Source of the DNA: Conexibacter sp. CPCC 206217
Lineage (GTDB): Bacteria; Actinomycetota; Thermoleophilia; Solirubrobacterales; Solirubrobacteraceae
DNA: 64,000 nt
Assembly: GCF_030646165.1 (NCBI RefSeq)
Contig: NZ_JAUTDO010000007.1
Span: forward strand, 186,001-250,000
Direction of reading: 5' to 3'
Shown: positions 19,650 to 26,225 of the stretch, in pieces
Position numbering within the stretch: the first letter of the stretch is position 1
Layout: each line of letters opens with the position of its first letter
Position numbers and translations under genes: made by a program
Notes under the pieces: model-generated
What the model saw: the letters and a program-made list of their open reading frames with translations, nothing else
Told to the model about the DNA's origin: nothing
The model's database searches: none

Positions 19650-19705
19650 GTCGCTCGGGAAGACGGTACGGCGCACCCTGGCCACCAAACGAACACACGA
19701 TCACC

Positions 19706-19734
19706 TTCACACTGCCCCGCCGCTCTGGCACAAT
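19706..19734 (+). promoter_or_regulatory. Promoter of the aroF leader
   Basis: TTCACA (19706-19711), 17-nt spacer, CACAAT (19729-19734): 5/6 and 4/6 matches to the sigma-70 consensus at optimal spacing. Transcription would start near 19741, only about 7 nt before the leader ATG at 19748. An in-frame ATG at 19733 falls inside the -10 box and so is not expected to be transcribed. Confidence 0.6.
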
Positions 19735-19747
19735 GGGCGACAGCGTC

Positions 19748-19852
19748 ATGTCTTCCAGCGACCGTACGACCGACCGCATCGCCATCGGCACCTATGCCGG
19801 CTATGCGTCGTACGCCAGCTCCTGGCGCCTCTCTGCCTGGCGATTTATCTAG
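19748..19852 (+). CDS. Aromatic-rich leader peptide of aroF
   Basis: 34-codon ORF ending in TAG, 133 nt upstream of aroF. Residues 16, 19 and 22 are Tyr (TYAGYASY), 26 and 31 are Trp, and 33 is Phe (WRLSAWRFI at the end), so 6 of the last 19 residues are the end products of the pathway that starts with AroF; the first 15 residues contain none. Such clustering is the hallmark of leader peptides in ribosome-mediated attenuation. The codons for residues 27-31 (19828-19840) also form the anti-Shine-Dalgarno described at 19828-19977. It is predicted to be translated from a near-leaderless transcript. Confidence 0.75.
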   Translation: MSSSDRTTDRIAIGTYAGYASYASSWRLSAWRFI

Positions 19853-19977
19853 GCGTCCGGCCAGATCATCGCGTTGCGCCCACCCGTGGTGGGTCCCTCG
19901 TGAGGTCGGGCGCCGTTTCCATCGCCCCGGCACGTTCTCCGTGCCGCCACTTCCGTAGATTTCCAGGCCTAGAGAGG
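19828..19977 (+). promoter_or_regulatory. Translational attenuator of aroF (leader ORF pairs with the aroF Shine-Dalgarno)
   Basis: CCTCTCTGCCTGG (19828-19840, inside the leader ORF) pairs with CCAGGC and AGAGAGG (19963-19968 and 19971-19977), 13 base pairs interrupted only by a 2-nt bulge (19969-19970). The downstream strand contains the aroF Shine-Dalgarno AGAGAGGA, 8 nt before the ATG. Between the arms lie hairpins 19879-19893 (CCCACC/GGTGGG) and 19928-19946 (CGGCACG/CGTGCCG). A further possible helix, 19823-19830 with 19908-19915, would compete with the anti-SD arm. A ribosome stalled at Trp31 or Phe33 would cover the anti-SD arm and free aroF; release at the stop would let it form. The structure is seen in sequence; the mechanism is inferred. 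Confidence 0.65.
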
Positions 19978-19985
19978 ACCGCAGC

Positions 19986-21038
19986 ATGATGATCGTGATG
20001 AAGCAGGACGCGACCGAAGACGAGATCCAGGCCGTGATCGAGCGCGTCGAGGGCGCCGGTGCACGCGCGCACCGCATCGACGGCGAGGAGCTGACCGTGA
20101 TCGGCGCGCTCGGCGACCGCGAGCACGTCCAGGGACTGGAGCTGGAGGCTTCACCCGGGGTCGAGAAGCTGGTGCCGATCCAGAAGCCCTACAAGCTCGC
20201 CTCCTCGCAGCTGCGACACGGCGAGCCGAGCGTCCTCGAGATCGGCGGCCGCAAGATCGGCGGCGACAGCTTCGCCCTGATCGCCGGCCCCTGCACGGTC
20301 GAGTCGCGCGAGCAGACGCTCGGCACCGCCGACACCGTCCTCGCGGCGGGCGCGACGCTGTTGCGCGGCGGCGCCTACAAGCCGCGCACGTCGCCCTACG
20401 CCTTCCACGGCCTCGGCGTCGAGGGTCTGAGGATCCTCGCGGAGGCGAAGGAGCGCACCGGCATGCCGATCGTGACCGAGCTGATGGACGTGCGCGACCT
20501 GGAGCCGGTGCTCGAAGTCGCCGACGTGATCCAGATCGGCGCGCGCAACATGCAGAACTACACGCTGCTCACCGAGCTCGGCCGCGCCGGCCGCCCGGTC
20601 CTCCTGAAGCGCGGCCTCTCGGCGACGCTGGAGGAGCTGCTGAACGCCTCCGAGTACATCCTCAAGGAGGGCAACGAGGCCGTGATGCTGTGCGAGCGCG
20701 GCATCCGCACGTTCGAGACCGCCTACCGCTTCACGCTCGACCTGACGGCGGTGCCGGTGCTGAAGGAGCTGACGCACCTGCCGGTCATCGTCGACCCGTC
20801 GCACGCCGCCGGCCGGCGCGACCTCGTGCAGCCGCTGTCGCTCGCGGCCGCCGCGGTCGGCGCCGACGGGATCATCGTCGAGGTCCATCCGGACCCCGAC
20901 AACGCGATCTGCGACGGTCCGCAGCAGCTCGTCGCGGACGAGTTCGCGGCGTACGCGGAGAAGGTCGGCCAGGCCGCGGCCGTCGCCGGCAAGACGATCT
21001 CCAACCTGCACGCGGCACACGCTGCCGCGGCGATCTGA
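19986..21038 (+). CDS. aroF: 3-deoxy-7-phosphoheptulonate (DAHP) synthase, type I-beta with N-terminal regulatory domain
   Basis: 350-residue enzyme condensing phosphoenolpyruvate and erythrose 4-phosphate, the first step of the shikimate pathway. Residues about 1-70 form the ferredoxin-like domain known from Thermotoga DAHP synthase, where it mediates Tyr/Phe feedback. The barrel has AGPCTVES, LRGGAYKPRTSPYAFHGLG, QIGARNMQN, PVLLKRG and VDPSHAAGRRDLV. Start ATG at 19986 (a second ATG follows directly) has AGAGAGGA at good spacing. Expression is predicted to be controlled by the upstream leader. tyrA follows after 22 bp. Confidence 0.96.
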   Translation: MMIVMKQDATEDEIQAVIERVEGAGARAHRIDGEELTVIGALGDREHVQGLELEASPGVEKLVPIQKPYKLASSQLRHGEPSVLEIGGRKIGGDSFALIAGPCTVESREQTLGTADTVLAAGATLLRGGAYKPRTSPYAFHGLGVEGLRILAEAKERTGMPIVTELMDVRDLEPVLEVADVIQIGARNMQNYTLLTELGRAGRPVLLKRGLSATLEELLNASEYILKEGNEAVMLCERGIRTFETAYRFTLDLTAVPVLKELTHLPVIVDPSHAAGRRDLVQPLSLAAAAVGADGIIVEVHPDPDNAICDGPQQLVADEFAAYAEKVGQAAAVAGKTISNLHAAHAAAAI

Positions 21039-21060
21039 GACCAGAGAGGGCACGAGCGGC

Positions 21061-22131
21061 TTGCGGGTATCGATCATCGGGGTGGGCCTGATCGGGGGTT
21101 CGATCGGGCTCGCCGCCCGCGAGCGGCTCGGCGCAGAGGTGACCGGCTGGGACCCCTCGCCGGGCGTGCTCGACGCCGCCGTCGCGCGCGGCGCGCTCGA
21201 CCGCGGCGCGGCGACGCTGGCGGAGGCGGTCAGCGGCGCCGAGGTCGTCTTCGTCGCCGCGCCGGTCGGCCAGCTGACGACGGCGGTCGAGGCGGTCCTC
21301 GACGCGATCCCGCGCGATTGCGTCGTGACCGACGTCGGCTCGACCAAGCGCAGCGTCGTGGCGGAGATCGACGACCCGCGCTTCGTCGGCGGCCACCCGC
21401 TCGCCGGTGCCGAGACGGCCGGCGTCGAGCATGCGCGCGGCGACCTGTTCCAGGACGCCGTCTGGTACCTGACGCCGAGCGAGGGCGCGACCGGGGTCCT
21501 GTTCGAGCGCCTGCACCGGCTGCTGCGCGGGCTCGGCGCGCGCCCGACGACGATCGACGCGGCCACGCACGACACGATGCTCGCGGCCGTCAGCCATCTG
21601 CCGCACGTCGTCGCCAACGTGCTCGTCGCGCAGGCGGCGCGGGCGCTCGAGCAGGAGTCCGAGCAGCTGCCGGCGACCGGGCCGAGCTTCCGCGACGCGA
21701 CGCGCGTGGCGGGCGCCAACAGCGCGATCTGGACCGACATCTACATGGCCAACCGCGACGCGCTGATCGAGCGGATCGACGACGCGACGCGGCGGCTGGG
21801 AGAGTTCCGCGCGCTGCTGGAGTCCGGCGACGACGACGCGGTCGCGCGCTGGAACGACGCGGCGCGCGCCGATCGCGAGCGGCTGCTGGAGGCGCAGCTG
21901 GCGGGCGGTCCGCTGCACGAGCTGCGCGCGTCGGTGCCGAACGAGCCGGGCGTCGTCGCGCGCCTGGCGCTGGAGTTGGGACGCGCGGGCGTCAACATCA
22001 CGGACATGGCGCTGTACCCGGCGCCGAACCAAGCGGAGGGCGTCGTGGCATTGTGGATCGCAGGGGACGAGCCGGCGCGACGCGCGCTGGAGCTCGTCGA
22101 GCAGCAGGGCTTCCCCGTGGCACGTGCATGA
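21061..22131 (+). CDS. tyrA: Prephenate dehydrogenase with C-terminal ACT domain
   Basis: 356-residue NAD(P)-dependent enzyme that decarboxylates prephenate to 4-hydroxyphenylpyruvate. The nucleotide-binding loop GVGLIGGSIGLAAR is at the N-terminus; DVGSTKRSVV, GGHPLAGAETAGVEHA and THDTMLAAVSHLPHVVAN carry substrate and catalytic residues. About residues 285-356 form an ACT-type domain (LRASVPNEPGVVARLALELGRAGVNITDM), the usual Tyr-sensing module. The TTG start at 21061 gives the conserved N-terminus; GAGAGGG is about 10 nt upstream. The stop overlaps the aroA start by 4 bp. Confidence 0.95.
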   Translation: MRVSIIGVGLIGGSIGLAARERLGAEVTGWDPSPGVLDAAVARGALDRGAATLAEAVSGAEVVFVAAPVGQLTTAVEAVLDAIPRDCVVTDVGSTKRSVVAEIDDPRFVGGHPLAGAETAGVEHARGDLFQDAVWYLTPSEGATGVLFERLHRLLRGLGARPTTIDAATHDTMLAAVSHLPHVVANVLVAQAARALEQESEQLPATGPSFRDATRVAGANSAIWTDIYMANRDALIERIDDATRRLGEFRALLESGDDDAVARWNDAARADRERLLEAQLAGGPLHELRASVPNEPGVVARLALELGRAGVNITDMALYPAPNQAEGVVALWIAGDEPARRALELVEQQGFPVARA

Positions 22132-23453
22132 GCATGCCCGGAGAGGGAAGCGCCGCTGTGCGCTTCGAGCCCGCCGACGGCGGCCTGCGCGGGACGCTGC
22201 GGGTGCCGCCGGACAAGTCGATCTCGCACCGTTCGGCGATCTTCGCGGCGATGACGCCGGAGCCGGTGCGGGTGCGCAACTACCTCGACGCGGCCGACAC
22301 CAACTCGACGCTCGCGGCGGTCGAGCAGATCGGCGCGCAGGTCGAGCGCCGCGGCGGCGGCGAGCTGCTGATCCGCGGCTGCGGCCTGCGCTCCCCGCGC
22401 GCGACCGACGGCCCGATCGACGTCGGCAACGCCGGCACGCTGATGCGGCTGCTGCCGGGCTGGCTGGCGGCGCAGCCGGGCACCGCCTGGACGTTCGACG
22501 GCGACCGCTCGATCCGCAGACGGCCGATCGACCGGATCGCGGAGCCGTTGCGCCAGATGGGCGCGACGATCGAGCCGACCGACGATCGCTACCCGCCGTT
22601 CACGCTGCGCGGCGCCGAGCTGCGCGGGATCGAGTACGTGTTGCCGGTCGCCAGCGCCCAGGTCAAGTCGTGCGTGCTGCTGGCGGGCATGAACACCACC
22701 GAGCCGACGACCGTCGTCGAGCCGGCGCCGAGCCGCGACCACACCGAGCGGATGCTGGCGGCGGCCGGCGTGCCGGTCTCGCGGGACGGGGAGCGCGTCA
22801 CGGTGCGCCGCGTCGAGCGGCTCGGACTCGACGCGATCGACGTCCCCGGCGACTTCTCCAGCGCCGCCTTCTGGATCGCGGCAGCGGTGCTCGTGCCCGG
22901 CTCGCGGATCGTGCTGGAGGACGTCAACGTCAACTGGACGCGGACCGGCTTCGCGCGGATCGTCGAACGGATGGGCGGGATCGTGAGCGGCGAGCTGGAG
23001 CCGGCGGGCGCGTTCACGCCCGGCGAGCCGGTCTCGGCGCTCGAGATCGCGCACGGCCCGCTGCGCGGCACGACGGTCGAGGCGGCGGAGGTGCCGCTGG
23101 CGATCGACGAGCTCCCATTGGTCGCGCTGCTCGGCTGCTTCGCCGAGGGCGAGACGGTCGTGCGCGGCGCGGCGGAGCTGAAGGTGAAGGAGTCCGACCG
23201 GATCCAGACCGTCGTCGACGGCCTGCGCGGCCTCGGCGCCGGGATCGAGGCGACCGACGACGGCTTCGTCGTGCAGGGCGGGAGCGGGCTGCGCGGCGGC
23301 AGCATCGGCTCACACGGCGACCACCGCATGGCGATGCTCGGCGCGATCGCCGGCCTCGCCTCGCGCGAAGGCGTCGTCGTCGAGGGCATGGACGCGGCGG
23401 CGGTCTCCTACCCGGGCTTCACGCAGGACCTGGCGAGGTTGCTGGCGCGGTAA
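22128..23453 (+). CDS. aroA: 5-enolpyruvylshikimate-3-phosphate synthase
   Basis: 441-residue EPSP synthase, the sixth step of the shikimate pathway and target of glyphosate. PPDKSISHRS (K30, S31, R35) binds shikimate phosphate and phosphoenolpyruvate, GNAGTLMRLLPG is the phosphoenolpyruvate loop, and KESDRIQT and SHGDHRMAM close the active site. The ATG overlaps the tyrA stop (ATGA); a second ATG two codons on is also possible. The gene is part of the aroF-tyrA-aroA operon. Confidence 0.96.
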   Translation: MSMPGEGSAAVRFEPADGGLRGTLRVPPDKSISHRSAIFAAMTPEPVRVRNYLDAADTNSTLAAVEQIGAQVERRGGGELLIRGCGLRSPRATDGPIDVGNAGTLMRLLPGWLAAQPGTAWTFDGDRSIRRRPIDRIAEPLRQMGATIEPTDDRYPPFTLRGAELRGIEYVLPVASAQVKSCVLLAGMNTTEPTTVVEPAPSRDHTERMLAAAGVPVSRDGERVTVRRVERLGLDAIDVPGDFSSAAFWIAAAVLVPGSRIVLEDVNVNWTRTGFARIVERMGGIVSGELEPAGAFTPGEPVSALEIAHGPLRGTTVEAAEVPLAIDELPLVALLGCFAEGETVVRGAAELKVKESDRIQTVVDGLRGLGAGIEATDDGFVVQGGSGLRGGSIGSHGDHRMAMLGAIAGLASREGVVVEGMDAAAVSYPGFTQDLARLLAR

Positions 23454-23470
23454 GGGGTCCGTGCGCTGTC

Positions 23471-23486
23471 GCTGCCCGCGGGCAGC
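23471..23486 (+). terminator. GC hairpin after aroA
   Basis: GCTGCC, loop CGCG, GGCAGC, 18 bp after the aroA stop and before the cmk -10 box; no T run. It may separate the aro operon from cmk. Confidence 0.35.
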
Positions 23487-23513
23487 CTCAGCGCGCGCGG
23501 CCTGTTCGCTGGC

Positions 23514-23519
23514 TAGGGT
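23514..23519 (+). promoter_or_regulatory. -10 box TAGGGT of cmk (leaderless)
   Basis: It ends 7 nt before the cmk ATG with no Shine-Dalgarno; it argues for the ATG at 23527 rather than an upstream in-frame start. Confidence 0.4.
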
Positions 23520-23526
23520 CTCGCCG

Positions 23527-24144
23527 ATGGTCATCGCAATCGACGGTCCCGCCGGGGCCGGCAAGTCGAGCGTGGCGCGTGCCGTCGCGGCCGCGCTCGG
23601 CTTCACGTACCTCGACACCGGCGCGATGTACCGCTGCGTCGGGCTCGCCGCCGCGCAGCGCGGCGTCGCGCCGGAGCAGATCGCCGATCAGCTGACGATC
23701 GAGCTGGGCGAGCGCGTGCTGCTCGACGGCGTCGACGTGACGGAGGCGATCCGCACGCCCGAGGCCTCCGAGGGCGCCTCGCGCGCGGCCGCAGAGCCGA
23801 CCGTGCGGCGCGCGATGGTCGCGCAGCAGCAGCGGATCGTCGCCGACGGCGACTGGGTCGCCGAGGGGCGCGACATCGGTACCGTCGTGGCGCCCGACGC
23901 GGCGCTCAAGATCTTCCTCACCGCGAGCGCGCAGGAGCGCGCGCGCCGCCGCGCCGCGCAGATCGGCGCCGACGTCGCGACCGTCCTGGCCGAGCAGACG
24001 ATCCGCGACGAGCGCGACACGACGCGCGAGCACGACCCGCTCGCCCCGGCCGCCGACGCGGTCGAACTCGACACGACGGGCCTGAGCCTGGAGGATGTCG
24101 TCGCACGCGTGACCGCGCTCGTCGCCGACCGTAAGGAGTCGTAG
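23527..24144 (+). CDS. cmk: Cytidylate kinase
   Basis: 205-residue (d)CMP kinase. The P-loop GPAGAGKSS is at residues 7-15; FTYLDTGAMYRCVG and WVAEGRDIGTVVAPDA are diagnostic, as is the R-rich lid (ERARRRAAQ). Slightly short of the usual 220-230 residues. The order aroA-cmk-der is widespread in bacteria; here a small secreted-protein gene sits between cmk and der, abutting the cmk stop. Confidence 0.95.
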   Translation: MVIAIDGPAGAGKSSVARAVAAALGFTYLDTGAMYRCVGLAAAQRGVAPEQIADQLTIELGERVLLDGVDVTEAIRTPEASEGASRAAAEPTVRRAMVAQQQRIVADGDWVAEGRDIGTVVAPDAALKIFLTASAQERARRRAAQIGADVATVLAEQTIRDERDTTREHDPLAPAADAVELDTTGLSLEDVVARVTALVADRKES

Positions 24145-24678
24145 ATGCGTCGAACCATCGTCATCGCCCTCGCCGCCGTCCTGTCCGGGGCGTTCCTGCT
24201 GCTGGGAGCCGTTGGTGCCTCCGCGGCGATCCGCACGGTCTTCCCGGCAAGAGACTTCAGACGCCAGGTGGCGGCGATCGAGCGCCACACGCGCATTCCG
24301 GTGCTGCTGCCGGATGCGGTCCACATCGACGCGCCCGCCAGACACGGCATCGAGGTCAAGTGGATCTCCAACCGCAGACGCTGGGAGCTGTCGCTCGCGA
24401 TCGGCCCGCGCTGCGGCGGCGCGAACGCCTGCTTCGTCGGCGTCTTCAGCGCCGACCGCGGCGCGAGACCCGCGTTCAGAACCCGCGTCAGGCTGCGCGG
24501 CGGCAAGGTCGGCTTCTACAAGCCGAGCACGTGCGGCGCGTCCTGCTCGCCGCCCCAGATCCAGTGGCTGATGGGCAGAGTGCTCTATGACGTCCAGTTC
24601 CGCGAAGCCGGCCGCGGCAGCGACCGCAGCAAGCTCGTCGCGCTCGCCAACAGCGCCCTCGCCGCCGGCCCGCGCTGA
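24145..24678 (+). CDS. Small secreted protein of unknown function
   Basis: 177-residue product with a clear Sec signal peptide (MRRTIVIALAAVLSGAFLLLGAVGASA, cleavage expected near residue 27). The mature part has four cysteines in two close pairs (CGGANAC and CGASC), probably forming disulfides, and an RxIPVLLPDAVHID segment seen in secreted actinobacterial hypotheticals. No family is recognised. The ATG directly follows the cmk stop (TAGATG), so it is co-transcribed with cmk. Several of its arginines use AGA. Function unknown. Confidence 0.7.
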   Translation: MRRTIVIALAAVLSGAFLLLGAVGASAAIRTVFPARDFRRQVAAIERHTRIPVLLPDAVHIDAPARHGIEVKWISNRRRWELSLAIGPRCGGANACFVGVFSADRGARPAFRTRVRLRGGKVGFYKPSTCGASCSPPQIQWLMGRVLYDVQFREAGRGSDRSKLVALANSALAAGPR

Positions 24679-24686
24679 GCGCGGGC
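24668..24686 (+). terminator. Hairpin with a stop codon as loop
   Basis: GCCCGCGC, loop TGA, GCGCGGGC: 8-bp perfect stem whose three-base loop is the stop codon of the secreted-protein gene. No T run. It may terminate the cmk transcript ahead of the der promoter (24709). Confidence 0.4.
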
Positions 24687-24708
24687 GGCCTGCTCGACGG
24701 CGTCCGAC

Positions 24709-24714
24709 TATCCT
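24709..24714 (+). promoter_or_regulatory. -10 box TATCCT ahead of the der mini-ORF
   Basis: It ends 7 nt before the ATG at 24722 that opens the 9-codon mini-ORF, and 33 nt before der itself. Confidence 0.4.
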
Positions 24715-24721
24715 CGGCCGC

Positions 24722-24751
24722 ATGAATCCCAGTTCCGGAGCCCCGCGATGA
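24722..24751 (+). CDS. Nine-residue upstream ORF overlapping the der start
   Basis: Encodes MNPSSGAPR and then TGA; this stop overlaps the der ATG (ATGA). Its ATG lies 7 nt after a -10-like box, so it would be read by leaderless initiation, while GGAG at 24737-24740 serves der by normal spacing. If translated, it would couple der translation to terminating ribosomes. It may be fortuitous. Confidence 0.4.
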   Translation: MNPSSGAPR

Positions 24752-26187
24752 AGGTCGCCGTCGTCGGCTACCCCAACGTCGGCAAGTCATCGCTGGTGAA
24801 CCGGCTGACGCAGACGCGCGAGGCCGTCGTGCACGAGCGGCCGGGCGTCACGCGTGACCGCAAGGAGCTCCAGACGGAGTGGAACGGGCGCAGGTTCACG
24901 CTGATCGACACCGGCGGCGTCGACCTCGACGACCGTGACGAGATGCAGCGCTCGATCCAGGAGCAGGCGCGCGCCGCGCTCGCGGACGCGCAGCTGGCGC
25001 TGTTCGTCGTCGACGCGCAGGGCGGCATCCGCCCGGGCGACGAGGAGATGGCCGACCTGCTGCGGCGCACGAACATCCCCGTGATCCTCGCCGCCAACAA
25101 GGTCGACTCCGTCAAGGACGTCGTGCTCGCGGCGGAGTTCTACGCGCTCGGCTTCGGCGACCCCGTCGCGGTCTCGGCCGCGCAGGGGCTCGGCACCGGC
25201 GACCTGCTCGACCGCGTCGTCGAGCGGCTGCCGGAGGAGGGCACGATCGAGGAGGACGAGGACCTCGTCCGGCTGGCGCTGATCGGGCGCCCGAACGTCG
25301 GCAAGTCCTCGCTCGTCAACCGCATCATCGGCAACGAGCGCGTGATCGTCTCCGACGTCGCCGGCACCACGCGCGACGCGATCGACCTGCCGTTCACGTT
25401 CGAGGGCCGCAGACTGATCCTCGTCGACACCGCCGGCATGCGCCGCCAGGCGAAGGTCGGCGACTCGATCGAGTACTACACCGCGCTGCGCTCGCGCCGC
25501 GCGGCCGAGCGCGCCGACGTCGCGCTCGTCGTCTGCGACGCGCAGGACGGCGTCACCGCGCAGGACCTGCGGATCGCCGAACTGGCGATGCAGTCCGGCT
25601 GCGCGACCGCGCTCGTGCTGAACAAGTGGGACCTGACCGGCGGCGAGGACGAGCCCGAGTTCGACCTCGACCACGAGCGCGCCCGCGTCAACAACAAGCT
25701 GCGGCTGCGTCCGCGCGTGCTGACCACCAGTGCGCTGACCGGCCGCCACATCCAGCGCCTGCTGGCGGAGGCGTTTGCGCTCGCCGACCGCACCTCCGGC
25801 CGGATCCCGACGCCGCAGCTGAACCGCTTCCTCTCCGACGTCCAGGAGATCCGCCAGCCGCCCGCGAAGCAGAACCACCGCCTGAAGCTGATCTACATGA
25901 CGCAGACCGGCGAGCGGCCGCCGCGCTTCTCGATCCAGATCAACTCGCGCAGCCGCGTCACGCGCGACTACGCCTACTTCATCGAGAACCGCCTGCGCGA
26001 GCGCTACCGGATGGAGGGGATCCCGCTGATCATCGACTTCGTCGAGCGGCGCGAGCGGCGCGGCGAGAGACAGGGCCGCCCGGCCCGCGGCGAGAGCCGC
26101 CGCGACCGCGCGCGCGACCGCGACGGCGCCGCCCTCGCCGGCGGCGACGAGGCCGGCGGCAGCTTCGACGCGCTCGACGCGGATTGA
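24748..26187 (+). CDS. der: Ribosome-assembly GTPase Der (EngA)
   Basis: 479-residue double-domain GTPase needed for 50S subunit assembly. First G domain: GYPNVGKSSLVNRL (residue 7), DTGGV, NKVD. Second G domain: GRPNVGKSSLVNRI (about 181), DTAGMRRQ, NKWD. C-terminal KH-like domain ends about residue 435 (ENRLRERYRMEGIPLIIDFVERRER), followed by an Arg/Asp-rich tail of about 45 residues that is probably disordered. Start ATG has GGAG 7 nt upstream and overlaps the mini-ORF stop. Confidence 0.96.
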   Translation: MKVAVVGYPNVGKSSLVNRLTQTREAVVHERPGVTRDRKELQTEWNGRRFTLIDTGGVDLDDRDEMQRSIQEQARAALADAQLALFVVDAQGGIRPGDEEMADLLRRTNIPVILAANKVDSVKDVVLAAEFYALGFGDPVAVSAAQGLGTGDLLDRVVERLPEEGTIEEDEDLVRLALIGRPNVGKSSLVNRIIGNERVIVSDVAGTTRDAIDLPFTFEGRRLILVDTAGMRRQAKVGDSIEYYTALRSRRAAERADVALVVCDAQDGVTAQDLRIAELAMQSGCATALVLNKWDLTGGEDEPEFDLDHERARVNNKLRLRPRVLTTSALTGRHIQRLLAEAFALADRTSGRIPTPQLNRFLSDVQEIRQPPAKQNHRLKLIYMTQTGERPPRFSIQINSRSRVTRDYAYFIENRLRERYRMEGIPLIIDFVERRERRGERQGRPARGESRRDRARDRDGAALAGGDEAGGSFDALDAD

Positions 26188-26225
26188 CGCAGCCGCCCGG
26201 CGGGCCTGACACACTCGCCGACGGC

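Noticed and set aside
19733..19747. Upstream in-frame ATG as start of the aroF leader peptide
   Set aside because: It overlaps the -10 box, so it would not be in the mRNA; the ATG at 19748 fits the predicted transcript start.
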